Origin: Flavobacteriales bacterium
Lineage (GTDB): Bacteria > Bacteroidota > Bacteroidia > Flavobacteriales_F > PHOS-HE28
Assembly: GCA_016717225.1 (NCBI GenBank)
Contig: JADKGB010000002.1
Coordinates: 310,001-374,000, forward strand
DNA: 64,000 bases
Direction: 5' to 3'
This document shows positions 46,302-55,356 of this stretch, one piece after another (position 1 is the stretch's first letter; the number at the start of each line of letters is the position of its first letter). The notes beneath the pieces are model-generated. The model did no database searches. It had not been told where the DNA came from and saw nothing but the letters and a program-made list of their open reading frames with translations. The translations under genes were made by a program, and so were the position numbers.

Positions 46302-47837
46302 ATGGGCGCTGGAACAATACACAGCAGTCTTCCAACGTATCTCCCCGCGCCCCCATCTTTGCCGCCCTTGGTTACCACACGCCACCTCCTTCTTTTCGGG
46401 CTACTGGCCCTGCTCCTACTTGGTTGCCGCAAGGACGAGATGATCTCGGACGACCCGGGTGCCAAATTGGTCCTCGCTGAGGACACAGTTCTTTTCGATA
46501 CCGTTTTCACTACCATCGGCTCCGTTACAAAGCGATTCACGGTGCGCAATGAGAATACGAATGCGGTTTCTGTGGATATCGCGCTGGAAGGTGGCACACC
46601 CTCCCCTTTCCGTATAAACGTTGACGGTGCTTCTGGAACAACCTTCAACGATGTGGAGATCCTGGGTGGCGATAGCATTTTCATATTTGTGGAAGCCACC
46701 TTGGGGGAGAACAACTCCAACGATCCGTTCATCATCGAGGACCACATACTGCTAAATACCAATGGCAACCTGCAAGAAGTGCTCTTGCTGGCTTGGGGTC
46801 AGGATGCGTATTTCCATAAACCAACACCCGGAAGCCTTCTTGGCATACTTCCGTGCGATGCGCATTGGTTCAGTGACAAACCCCACGTGATCTATGGTAT
46901 TGCTGCTGTGGATTCAGCATGTACGTTGACCATTGACCCCGGCGTGAAGGTGTATGTGCACGGCGGTGGTCGTTTGTGGATCTATCGCGATGGTCAGATC
47001 CTGGCGAACGGCACCGTGACTGAACCTATCGTATTCCAAGGCGACCGCCTGGAACCTTTCTACGATGACCTTCCGAATCAATGGGACCGTATATGGATCA
47101 ATGAAGGCCGGAGCGGGTCGGATAACCTGTTAACGAACGTAGTGATCAAGAATGCGTTGATCGGGCTTCAAGTACAGTCTTATTGGACAGCCGGACAGCC
47201 ACTGAGCGAGAACACGCTGATCCTTCAGAACGTGAATATCAAAAACTGCTCAACCGCAGGTCTTTATGCAGAGAATTATCGAATTAAAGCCACGAACCTG
47301 TTGGTAGGCGATGCGGGTCAATATTCGGTTGTGCTAACCGGTGGCGGGAAATATGAATTCGATCACGCTACCGTTGGCAATTATTGGAGCTTCGAAATAA
47401 GGCAGGACCCCGCATTTCTGCTGACCAACCGGTTTATTGATCGCTCAGGTGCCGGGCAGGTAAGACCCATTGAAACGAGCACATTCACGAACGGGATCAT
47501 CTATGGCAGCAATGCCAACGAATTCCAATTGGATCTGGATGCAGCCCAAACCTCGACATTGGAATTCCGCAACTATTTGTTCCGCACCGATCAACTGACG
47601 AATGACCCGGTCATTTTCCCTGATCAGAATACGATCTATCGGAACCAGAACCCAGGGTTCGTGGATGCTTCAGAAGGTGATCTCCATTTGATCTGCGGCG
47701 CAAACGCGAAGAACAAAGCATCGACACCGTCTCTGGATGCATTGCAGGACCTTGATGGCGAACCAAGGCCATCACCTTCGGATTGTGACGGTGTATTCGA
47801 ACCAGACCTTGGTTGCTACGAGCAACACGGCGACTAG
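46302..47837 (+). CDS. Lipoprotein with right-handed beta-helix
   Basis: A secreted lipoprotein; the lipobox LLLLGC is near residue 42 of the 511-residue ATG frame. A TTG at 46368 would give the more compact signal (LVTTRHLLLFGLLALLLLGC), so the true start may be there. After a beta-sandwich of about 100 residues, the protein has a pectate-lyase-like beta-helix pattern (VVIKNALIGLQ, LILQNVNIKNCSTAGLY and similar rungs). The tail carries CDGVFEPDLGCYE. The target is unknown; such proteins often bind or degrade glycans. Confidence 0.75.
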   Translation: MGAGTIHSSLPTYLPAPPSLPPLVTTRHLLLFGLLALLLLGCRKDEMISDDPGAKLVLAEDTVLFDTVFTTIGSVTKRFTVRNENTNAVSVDIALEGGTPSPFRINVDGASGTTFNDVEILGGDSIFIFVEATLGENNSNDPFIIEDHILLNTNGNLQEVLLLAWGQDAYFHKPTPGSLLGILPCDAHWFSDKPHVIYGIAAVDSACTLTIDPGVKVYVHGGGRLWIYRDGQILANGTVTEPIVFQGDRLEPFYDDLPNQWDRIWINEGRSGSDNLLTNVVIKNALIGLQVQSYWTAGQPLSENTLILQNVNIKNCSTAGLYAENYRIKATNLLVGDAGQYSVVLTGGGKYEFDHATVGNYWSFEIRQDPAFLLTNRFIDRSGAGQVRPIETSTFTNGIIYGSNANEFQLDLDAAQTSTLEFRNYLFRTDQLTNDPVIFPDQNTIYRNQNPGFVDASEGDLHLICGANAKNKASTPSLDALQDLDGEPRPSPSDCDGVFEPDLGCYEQHGD

Positions 47838-48934
47838 GCTAGTCCCAACAAGAATTTCATCGTATCCACACCATCCGCATAATCCTGCGGGCCGGGGCAT
47901 TGCGCACTTCCGAACGGTAAATGGCCATGCCCAACGATGCACTGTAATTGCTCAGCGTGCGTTGCCAGTTCCGTCTCTACCGTCGCACGATCATCGAACC
48001 GCTCGTAGTAGATGGACCCCAGCGGGCTGTGCAGCGAACTGTCTTCCCGGAACAGCACGAAACCATTCTCGATCAAGGGCACGCGATCCATGAGCCAGAT
48101 CGCCTTGTGGTACTCGTAGTTATTGGCCCACTTATGGTGGTTGCCGATCTCCTTCCACGGAAAAATGGCCTTGAAGATCCGATCCAGATCGAAGTCTCGC
48201 GGCAGATAGAGCTTGCTCACGTTGCGACAGCCCAGCCCGAAGTACCGGAACAGATCTTCCCCTAGAGCGAGCAACTCCTCTTCTGATTCAGTTCCATCAA
48301 GCAGCGCCACACTCGTTCGGTTCTTGCGAATGATGCGCGGCAACTGGCCGAAATAGTGCTCGAAGTGCCGCGCCGTGTTGGTACTCCCTGTGGCGATAAC
48401 CGCATCCACTTCTCCAAGCTTTCGATCGGCCACGGTAATTCGTTTACCCAAGTCTGGTGCAATAAGACGGATCACATTGATGGCGGCCTCTGTAAGCCCT
48501 GCATCATCACTACTGATCTTGATCCGCACACGATGGCCACTCAGCAAAACGCAAAGCAGATCGTGGAAGCCGACGAAAGGGATGTTCCCGGCGGTGATGA
48601 GACCAACTGTGCGCTGGTGCCCGGGAATTCCAGCTTTGGCGGGTTGTAGATCATAGGAGCTGAGCCAACTGCGCAGCGCATTGGGCTCCAACATTCCCGA
48701 AAGCTCGATCAGCGCATGGCGCACATTCTCTTCGATGAACCAGGCATTTCGATGCTTCGCCGACTCAACAGCACTATCGAACTTGGCGAATTCCCCCTCG
48801 TTCAAGCCGCAAGAATGGCCGGGCCAAGGCGCTTTCGCACCGAAAAGCCCGAACAACTTTCCAAGTTGTACGAACGCACTGATCCGTTCGTCCAGACCGA
48901 TATACCGAACCTCCTGCCCTGCCTCGCTGTTCAT
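47834..48934 (-). CDS. Acyl-CoA reductase (LuxC-like)
   Basis: A 366-residue NAD(P)H-dependent reductase of the aldehyde dehydrogenase superfamily in the LuxC group, which converts acyl-CoA or acyl-ACP to aldehydes. Motifs include VGLITAGNIPFVGFHDLL near 108-125, VIATGSTNTARHFEHYF near 177-193 and the catalytic cysteine in FGLGCRNVSKLYLP near 230. The gene is divergent from a ferredoxin, a pairing I recall as common in Bacteroidota. The stop overlaps the end of the upstream lipoprotein gene on the other strand. Confidence 0.85.
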   Translation of the reverse strand: MNSEAGQEVRYIGLDERISAFVQLGKLFGLFGAKAPWPGHSCGLNEGEFAKFDSAVESAKHRNAWFIEENVRHALIELSGMLEPNALRSWLSSYDLQPAKAGIPGHQRTVGLITAGNIPFVGFHDLLCVLLSGHRVRIKISSDDAGLTEAAINVIRLIAPDLGKRITVADRKLGEVDAVIATGSTNTARHFEHYFGQLPRIIRKNRTSVALLDGTESEEELLALGEDLFRYFGLGCRNVSKLYLPRDFDLDRIFKAIFPWKEIGNHHKWANNYEYHKAIWLMDRVPLIENGFVLFREDSSLHSPLGSIYYERFDDRATVETELATHAEQLQCIVGHGHLPFGSAQCPGPQDYADGVDTMKFLLGLA

Positions 48935-48972
48935 TCAAGCTATTTTCGTCGCCCAAATTAGACTTGCCCAAC

Positions 48973-49320
48973 ATGGCCATCATCATCACCGAGGAATGCA
49001 TCAACTGTGGAGCTTGCGAACCCGAGTGTCCGAACAATGCCATTTACGAGGGTGGCGTAGAATGGCGCTTGAGCGATGGCACCAGCCTTCATGGGGAAAT
49101 GACCACCCCCATGGGCAACACCTACGATGCCGATGCACCCATTGCGCCCAAGGCCATGGATGTGTACTACATAGTAACCGATAAATGCACCGAATGCACG
49201 GGTTTTCACGATGAACCACAGTGCGCCGCTGTTTGCCCGGTTGACTGCTGTGTGGATGATCCTGACTTCCGCGAGACCAAGGAGCAGCTGATGGCGAAGA
49301 AGGAGTTTATGCATTTGTGA
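48973..49320 (+). CDS. Two-cluster [4Fe-4S] ferredoxin
   Basis: A 115-residue ferredoxin. The first cluster motif is CINCGACEPECP near 9-20; the second is CTECTGFHDEPQCAAVCPVDC near 73-93, with the longer spacing typical of the Bacteroidota 2[4Fe-4S] ferredoxins. It carries low-potential electrons. It is divergent from the LuxC-like reductase with a 38-base gap and may be its electron partner, which is inference from position. Confidence 0.92.
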   Translation: MAIIITEECINCGACEPECPNNAIYEGGVEWRLSDGTSLHGEMTTPMGNTYDADAPIAPKAMDVYYIVTDKCTECTGFHDEPQCAAVCPVDCCVDDPDFRETKEQLMAKKEFMHL

Positions 49321-49334
49321 ATGGTGAGTAACAA

Positions 49335-49385
49335 GTGACGAGTGGCGAGTGGTGCGGATCGGAGCCAGCACTCGCCACTCGTCAC
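49335..49385. repeat. Long perfect inverted repeat (REP-like hairpin)
   Basis: GTGACGAGTGGCGAGT at 49335-49350 and its exact complement at 49370-49385 form a 16-bp hairpin with a 19-base loop. It has no T-run. The unit contains GAGTGGCGAGT and GTGACGAGT, the kind of sequence found in dispersed short repeats of many bacteria. It sits just after the ferredoxin stop (49320) and before the next gene. Confidence 0.7.
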
Positions 49386-49438
49386 AAGCTACTTCCGGGA
49401 GTACTTTCGGCACGATGCCTGTCGTTGCACTTTGCAGT

Positions 49439-50275
49439 ATGAAGAATTCCCTGTGGTTCTCGCTCTGGCTTCTACCCACCATTTGTTCAGCTCAAATGGA
49501 CCATGCTGTGATCACCGGGCAGATCAAATACCTGAGCGAAGCCACCCGCGACCCACAGTGCGATAGTTTGGGTGATGCGATCAAGGCCAACCTGCGGATC
49601 CTGCTCGAACAGGACGACGCGATGACCGCCGACTTCAGCGACATTCCGATAAGCCGGGTAGATGCCCCAGATGGGAAGTTCAGGCTATTCACTTTCAACG
49701 TGCCCTATGCAAATGGAACGCAGCGCTTTGAGGGCATCCTCTTGGTGCAGGAGAAAAGCCGCCGCGTGGTGTATGAGTTGCAAGACAAGACGGACAAGAT
49801 CATTACCCCTTTATCCAAGAAGCTGACTCCGGAGAATTGGTACGGTGCCGTGTACTATGCCGTCGTTCCGCCTCAAAGCAAGAAATCTACCTATTACACG
49901 CTCCTCGGGTGGAAAGGATACAGCAATGTTGAATCCCGAAAGGTGATCGAGATATTGAGTTTTAATGGGCCAATTCCATCGTTTGGTGCACAGGTGTTTA
50001 GCGAAGGAAAGTTGAAGCATTTTAGAAAGGTGTTTGGTTTCGGCTTCCAGAGCAGCATGAGCCTGAAATGGGACGACGCGAACAAGGGTATCGTATTCGA
50101 CCACTTGGCACCAGCTAAACCGGAATTCGAAGGCAAAGCAGCCTTCATGGGACCCGATCTGAGTTTTGACGCATACGTACCCTATAAAGGCAAGTGGAGT
50201 TACCTGCGGGATGTTGATGCACGTAACATGCAGCTGACCAAGCCAAGCAAACGGCCTCAAACAGAGCAGCGGTAG
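49439..50275 (+). CDS. Secreted protein of unknown function
   Basis: A 278-residue protein with a signal peptide (about 1-19, MKNSLWFSLWLLP). The ATG at 49439 was chosen because it starts that signal; the frame runs back through the hairpin repeat. The mature part has a conserved-looking YYAVVPPQSKKSTYYTLLGWKGYSN stretch (about 142-166) and beta-rich segments. I recognise no named family, but the pattern is of the type conserved in Bacteroidota. It begins a small run with the next gene. Confidence 0.7.
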   Translation: MKNSLWFSLWLLPTICSAQMDHAVITGQIKYLSEATRDPQCDSLGDAIKANLRILLEQDDAMTADFSDIPISRVDAPDGKFRLFTFNVPYANGTQRFEGILLVQEKSRRVVYELQDKTDKIITPLSKKLTPENWYGAVYYAVVPPQSKKSTYYTLLGWKGYSNVESRKVIEILSFNGPIPSFGAQVFSEGKLKHFRKVFGFGFQSSMSLKWDDANKGIVFDHLAPAKPEFEGKAAFMGPDLSFDAYVPYKGKWSYLRDVDARNMQLTKPSKRPQTEQR

Positions 50276-50312
50276 GGTCGCGCATCAGATTAGGTTTGAG
50301 GATCTTCGGGCT

Positions 50313-51188
50313 ATGCGCTTTTCGCTCATCATTCTGCTGGGTTGCTGGTCATTCGTTCTTCAAGGACAAGACCTCATCGTGACCATCTCTGGCGATTCCA
50401 TCGATTGCGTCATCACCGACGTGGCACCCTATAAGATCCGATTCTATTCGGTGGAAGGAGCTGGTAAAAAACACCGGAGTATGCTCTTGGACCAAGTTTC
50501 GATGTACAGACGAAGTGGTTATTTCCCGGTGACGCTCGGCGCTTTGGCTGAGCGAAAAGGAGCCACACTCTCTGCTGGGAACAGGTGGATGACCACCGTG
50601 TCGATGGGCTGGGGATTTCGCACCACTCCAATGCGCAGTTTCTTAACTCCTGAGGATGGGGACTATTTGAATGGAAGCCGTCAAGCTTTTTGTGGTCATG
50701 TTTCACTTCACAATTTCGTGACCGATAATATGGCCATTGGTATCGAGTACAGTTCCTTTTTCGGATCGGGGAGGAGTATTGCCATTGACGTCGACCTTCC
50801 CAACGGCACCAGCGAAAATTGGAGGTTGGCAGACAATGTTCGGATGCATTGGGCGAACGTGAACTTGTTATTGAAGTTCGACCATCAGAACGATTGGAGT
50901 TTTGGGGTACTGTTCCAAGCAGGCCCGCTATTCTATCAGGACGAAGCCATTTCCACAGGCAACCTGATCATCCGAGGCAGAACACTTGCGCTCGGCCTTC
51001 GCCCTAGTGCTGAGCGGCGGTTGTCAGACAAATGGGCCATCGGTGCTCACGTAGGATATGTTCTGGGACGCTTGGAAGAATTGACTTGTGACACCGGCAC
51101 GTCAACTTTCGTCCTAGTACTACCCAAGGACTCCCGTGAAAGTGTGAGCCGGGTCGACATTGGTGTTGAATTGAGAATGAGGCTGTAA
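50313..51188 (+). CDS. Outer-membrane beta-barrel-like protein
   Basis: A 291-residue protein with a signal peptide (about 1-19). An N-terminal strand region (DSIDCVITDVAPYKIRFYS) is followed from about 90 to the end by alternating hydrophobic strands with Gly and aromatic residues (TTVSMGWGFRTTP, AIGIEYSSFF, GAHVGYVLG, GVELRMRL at the C-terminus). This is the layout of a small outer-membrane barrel. Function unknown; it follows the secreted protein by 37 bases. Confidence 0.65.
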   Translation: MRFSLIILLGCWSFVLQGQDLIVTISGDSIDCVITDVAPYKIRFYSVEGAGKKHRSMLLDQVSMYRRSGYFPVTLGALAERKGATLSAGNRWMTTVSMGWGFRTTPMRSFLTPEDGDYLNGSRQAFCGHVSLHNFVTDNMAIGIEYSSFFGSGRSIAIDVDLPNGTSENWRLADNVRMHWANVNLLLKFDHQNDWSFGVLFQAGPLFYQDEAISTGNLIIRGRTLALGLRPSAERRLSDKWAIGAHVGYVLGRLEELTCDTGTSTFVLVLPKDSRESVSRVDIGVELRMRL

Positions 51189-51320
51189 CGAGTAGAGAAG
51201 CACCAGTTCTTCCTCGTTGTTCGAGTGCCGATCGTGCATTCCGCCGTTCAGAAGTCCTTCGATCCCCTTATACCCTGCGCGGCACATGCCTTCTACATTT
51301 GCCGCCGCAAACGACACCCC

Positions 51321-52409
51321 ATGCTCACCGCAACGAAAAAGAAGGTCCACAACTACAGCGCAGGGCCGTGCATACTGCCTCCTGTGGTTTTTGAGAAAGC
51401 TGCCCAAGCTGTTCTCGATTTTGATGGAAGCGGCTTGAGCATCCTGGAAATGAGCCACCGCAGCAAACCTTTCGAGGCGGTGATGGCCAAGACACAGGCA
51501 TTGGTAAAAGAACTACTGGGCGCACCGGACCACTACCAGGTCGTCTTTCTGGGCGGCGGTGCCAGCATGGGCTTCCACATGGTTCCGCTGAACTACATGA
51601 AAGTGGGCGGCAAAGCGGCGTATGCCAATACCGGCGAATGGGCGACGCGTGCAGTGAAAGAAAGCAAATTGGCGGGCGAAACGATCGTGGTGGCCAGCAG
51701 TGAGGACAAGAACTTCAACTACATCCCCAAGGGCTTCACGATCCCCAATGACGCGGATTACTTCCACTTCACCAGCAACAACACCATCTTCGGAACTCAA
51801 TTCAAGGAATTTCCCAAGTCACCGGTACCTGTTGTTTGCGACATGAGCAGCGACATTTTCAGCCGGCCGGTGAATGTGGCAGATTTCGCCCTGATCCATG
51901 GCGGAGCCCAAAAGAACATGGGACCTGCGGGAGCCACGGTGTACCTCTTCGATCCGAACCTACTGGGCAAAACAGGTCGCAAGCTGAGTCCCATGATGGA
52001 TCTGAAGAACCACGCTGACAAGGAGAGCATGTACAATACGCCTCCTGTGTTCCCGGTGTACGTATGCATGCTCACACTGGAATGGTTGAAGAGTATCGGT
52101 GGTGTTCCGGAGATCACGAAACGTAACACAGCCAAAGCCGAACTGCTTTATAGTGCGATCGATCGCCTTCCGTTGTTCACGGGTACCACTGCCGTTGAAG
52201 ATCGCAGCCAAATGAACGCCACGTTCGTGATGAGCGATACAGCGCTGGAACCGGCATTCGACGGCCTGTGGAAAGAAGCTGGGATCAATGGTATCCGAGG
52301 CCACCGCAGTGTTGGAGGCTATCGGGCGAGCATGTACAACGCGCTACCGCTCGAAAGTGTGCAGGTGCTCGTGGAGGTAATGGAGGAATTCGCAAAGAAG
52401 AACGGATAA
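51321..52409 (+). CDS. serC: Phosphoserine aminotransferase
   Basis: PLP-dependent aminotransferase of 362 residues that makes phosphoserine from 3-phosphohydroxypyruvate in serine synthesis. Family marks are NYSAGPCILP near 11-20, LGGGASMGFHMVPLN near 75-89 and the PLP lysine in HGGAQKNMGPAGAT near 190-203, then HRSVGGYRASMYNA near 331-344. The ATG at 51321 fits. It is followed one base later by serA-like and then by DUF1015, a translationally coupled cluster. Confidence 0.95.
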   Translation: MLTATKKKVHNYSAGPCILPPVVFEKAAQAVLDFDGSGLSILEMSHRSKPFEAVMAKTQALVKELLGAPDHYQVVFLGGGASMGFHMVPLNYMKVGGKAAYANTGEWATRAVKESKLAGETIVVASSEDKNFNYIPKGFTIPNDADYFHFTSNNTIFGTQFKEFPKSPVPVVCDMSSDIFSRPVNVADFALIHGGAQKNMGPAGATVYLFDPNLLGKTGRKLSPMMDLKNHADKESMYNTPPVFPVYVCMLTLEWLKSIGGVPEITKRNTAKAELLYSAIDRLPLFTGTTAVEDRSQMNATFVMSDTALEPAFDGLWKEAGINGIRGHRSVGGYRASMYNALPLESVQVLVEVMEEFAKKNG

Positions 52410-52410
52410 T

Positions 52411-53385
52411 ATGCGCATACACGCGAACGACGGCATCAGTAAAGCAGCCGTGGCACGCCTTCAAGAAGAAGGTTTTACCGTAACCACCGAAAGCGTCCCA
52501 CAAGACAGCCTGGCAGCGTTCCTGAACAAGGAAAGCGTGGAGGTTCTGTTGGTGCGCAGTGCCACCAAGGTGCGCAAGGACCTGATCGACGCATGCCCCG
52601 GCCTGAAATTGATCGGGCGCGGCGGTGTGGGCTTGGACAACATCGATACGGCCCATGCCAAGGCAAAAGGCATTCCGGTGATCAATACCCCGGCGTCTTC
52701 GTCCATCTCTGTTGCCGAACTCGTGATGGCCCATCTCACCGGTCTCATGAGGAACTTGCATCTGGCGAATCGTCGCATGCCCGCAGAAGGTCGCACGCAC
52801 TTCAAGGAATTGAAGAAGCAATACGAGAAAGGCTCCGAGGTGCGCGGAAAGACCTTGGGGATCATCGGCTTCGGTCGCATCGGTCAATGGACCGCACGTT
52901 ACGCCCTGGGCGCTGGCATGAACGTTATCTATACGGACAGCCATGCGACGGCTGAAAGCATTGAATTGGAGATCGGCACACAGAAAGTTCGCGTAGGTGT
53001 GAAGTTGGTCTCGATGGATGAGCTATTGGAACACAGCGATGCGATCAGCTTGCATGTTCCAGCACAAGCCAACGGCTTGCCACTGCTTGGGGTCGAAGAA
53101 CTGAAAAAAGTAAAACCCGGCGTCGTGATCGTGAACACCGCACGAGGTGGAAGCATCGATGAGGACGCACTCTTGGCGGCATTGAACGAAGGTCGCGTGA
53201 AGGCCGCTGCACTGGACGTGTTCACCAATGAGCCCGAACCTCGCGAGGAATTATTGAAGCATCCGAACATCAGCCTGAGCCCTCATATCGGTGCGGCCAC
53301 GGCAGAAGCCCAAGGTCGCGTTGGAGATGAGCTCTGTGATCTCATTATCTCCTTCCGCGACAAGGTGACCGCTACCTCGGAATGA
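52411..53385 (+). CDS. serA: D-2-hydroxyacid dehydrogenase (phosphoglycerate dehydrogenase-like)
   Basis: NAD-dependent dehydrogenase of 324 residues with the PGDH pattern: GRGGVGLDNID near 67-77, the nucleotide-binding GIIGFGRIGQW near 149-159, NTARGGSIDEDAL near 244-256 and the catalytic histidine in SPHIGAATAEAQ near 290. It lacks the regulatory ACT domain of long SerA forms, so it is the short type. Its position directly after serC supports the first step of serine synthesis. Start overlaps the previous stop closely; stop overlaps the next start by four bases. Confidence 0.9.
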   Translation: MRIHANDGISKAAVARLQEEGFTVTTESVPQDSLAAFLNKESVEVLLVRSATKVRKDLIDACPGLKLIGRGGVGLDNIDTAHAKAKGIPVINTPASSSISVAELVMAHLTGLMRNLHLANRRMPAEGRTHFKELKKQYEKGSEVRGKTLGIIGFGRIGQWTARYALGAGMNVIYTDSHATAESIELEIGTQKVRVGVKLVSMDELLEHSDAISLHVPAQANGLPLLGVEELKKVKPGVVIVNTARGGSIDEDALLAALNEGRVKAAALDVFTNEPEPREELLKHPNISLSPHIGAATAEAQGRVGDELCDLIISFRDKVTATSE

Positions 53386-54602
53386 TCAAGTTGCGTCCGT
53401 TCCGCGCGTGGCGGCCCGTACCCGACAAGGCGCACTTGGTCGCCAGCCGCAGTTATGTGAGCTATACCGAGGAGAAAATGCAGGAGAAACTGGTGGGAAA
53501 CCCTTTCTCTTTCCTGCATGTGATCCACCCGGACCATGGAAAGACCGAACACCTCAGTCGCCAGCAGCGCTTTGCGAACGTGCGCCGCAAGTGGAGCGAG
53601 TTCGTGGGCGAGGGATGGTACTTGCGGGATGAACTTGATTGTCTGTACCTCTACGAGCAAAGCAAGAAGGGATCGCTTTCGCGTGGCATCATTGCCGCAG
53701 TGAGCGTAGGAGATTACCGAGCCGGCAAGATCAAAGTGCATGAACAGACCTTGCAGCAGCGGGAAGAACTGTTCAAGGAATACCTGAACACGACCGGGAT
53801 CAACGCCGAACCGGTGCTACTTGCCGCTCCAGGTGCCCACGAGCTGGACACCGCCATGGACGGTATTTGGCATGCCCGCCCTACCTATGACTTCAGCACC
53901 ACCGATATGGTGCGACACCGTGTTTGGGCAGTGAGCGAACCGCGGATCATCGCTGCCGTTCAGAAGCAATTCGCGCAGATCGATGCACTCTACATAGCCG
54001 ATGGGCATCATCGATTGGCCAGCAGTGCCCGCTTGGCGGAAAGCACAGGTGCCTTTGCCGAAGCACCGAAAGCATGGAGCCTGGCCTTCATTGTGCCGCA
54101 AGAGCATTTGCATATCCACAATTTCGATCGGGCAGTTACCAGTCTTGGTGGCATGGATACCGATGAGTTCTTGAAAGCCTTGTCGCAGGTTGGTCAGCTC
54201 GACCCCATGGACAAAGCTCCCCTGACGCAACCACCCCACGGCTTTGTTTACGTGTGTACACGGAAAGGCTGGTTCACCCTGGCCCTGCCAGAACCAGACG
54301 CTTCGGCTACGGCTGCAGACAAGTTGGACGCGTCCGTTCTGAGCGGTTCCGTGCTGGGCCCGGTGTTAGGTATTCATGATCTGCGCACTGATTCGCACGT
54401 GAAATTCATCCCCGGCACACAGGGTGTAGCGGAACTCGAGCGCATCGTTAAAAGCGGGGAAGCGGCCGCAGCCTTCAATCTGCGACCTGTCAGTTTTGCG
54501 GAGCTCAAGGCCGTAGCGGACTCGGGCGGTACGATGCCTCCAAAAAGCACGTACATCGAGCCCAAACTCCGTAGCGGGTTAACGGTGTACTCATTGGAGT
54601 AA
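53382..54602 (+). CDS. DUF1015 family protein
   Basis: A 406-residue cytoplasmic protein of the DUF1015 family. Recognised stretches are KLRPFRAWRPVPDKAHLVASRSY at the start, LYLYEQSKKGSLSRGIIAAVSVGDY near 88-112, KVHEQTLQQREELFKEYL near 118 and YIADGHHRLASSARLAE near 200-217. DUF1015 proteins are suspected to be kinases or aminotransferase-related in serine metabolism; activity is uncertain. The start overlaps serA by four bases, and it shares the operon with serC-serA, which supports a serine link. Confidence 0.9.
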   Translation: MIKLRPFRAWRPVPDKAHLVASRSYVSYTEEKMQEKLVGNPFSFLHVIHPDHGKTEHLSRQQRFANVRRKWSEFVGEGWYLRDELDCLYLYEQSKKGSLSRGIIAAVSVGDYRAGKIKVHEQTLQQREELFKEYLNTTGINAEPVLLAAPGAHELDTAMDGIWHARPTYDFSTTDMVRHRVWAVSEPRIIAAVQKQFAQIDALYIADGHHRLASSARLAESTGAFAEAPKAWSLAFIVPQEHLHIHNFDRAVTSLGGMDTDEFLKALSQVGQLDPMDKAPLTQPPHGFVYVCTRKGWFTLALPEPDASATAADKLDASVLSGSVLGPVLGIHDLRTDSHVKFIPGTQGVAELERIVKSGEAAAAFNLRPVSFAELKAVADSGGTMPPKSTYIEPKLRSGLTVYSLE

Positions 54603-54617
54603 TGCAACCAAGTTCAC

Positions 54618-55290
54618 GTGAAGACGCTTGCCGAACGATACCACAGGATCCGAGCTTCGCTGCCTCCGGGTGTGAAACTGATCGCGGTGAGCAAGACGCG
54701 GTCTGTTGAGGAGATCCGGGCACTCTACGATCTCGGGCATCGGGCCTTTGGCGAGAACTATCCGCAGGAATTGAAGGAGAAGCAGCCCATTTTACCCGCC
54801 GATATCGAATGGCACTTCATCGGGCACCTGCAGCGCAGCAATGTGAAGCATATCATCGGGTTCACGCATCTGGTGCATGGTGTAGACAGCCTTGCCCCTT
54901 CTGGATGAGCTGAACAAACGTGCAGGGACCGTCGGACGAAGCATCGATGTTCTGCTCCAGATCCACATTGCCAAGGAGGAGTCCAAACATGGATTCTCAT
55001 CGGAAGAAATACGAACATTTTTTCAACAACCGGACATCTCCCACCGCTGGCCGAACGTGCGCGTCCGCGGTCTCATGGGCATGGCAACGAACACCGAAGA
55101 CCGGACCTTGGTCTCAACGGAATTCGCGGGACTGGCCGGGCTGTTCCGAGAGATCAGGGACAATGGGCCCTACCCTGCGGACCAGTTCAGTGAACTCAGT
55201 ATGGGCATGACCGGCGATGCGGATCTGGCGGTAGCTCAAGGCAGCACGATGGTGCGGATCGGGACCGCCATTTTCGGCGATAGATCCTGA
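54618..55290 (+). pseudogene. yggS: YggS-type PLP homeostasis protein, broken by one-base insertion
   Basis: The first frame begins at a GTG (MKTLAERYHRIRASL) and shows the PLP lysine in LIAVSKTRS near 21-28 and RAFGENYPQEL near 43. At CCCC 54895-54898 the frame shifts by one extra base; deleting one C continues LDELNKRAG and ends with LSMGMTGDADLAVAQGSTMVRIGTAIFG. The whole product would be about 223 residues, normal for YggS. It binds PLP and buffers free PLP. The break is probably a sequencing error. It may be co-transcribed with DUF1015, 15 bases upstream. Confidence 0.8.
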
Positions 55291-55356
55291 GGCGGCAACC
55301 TATTGGTCCGATCAACGTCTGCCACGCGTACCTTGGTTCAACTTTTCCGGCAACGC

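Noticed and set aside
54880..54910. Programmed ribosomal frameshift in yggS
   Set aside because: The run is only four C, with no slippery heptamer or clear downstream stimulator, and other genes have similar breaks, so an error is simpler.
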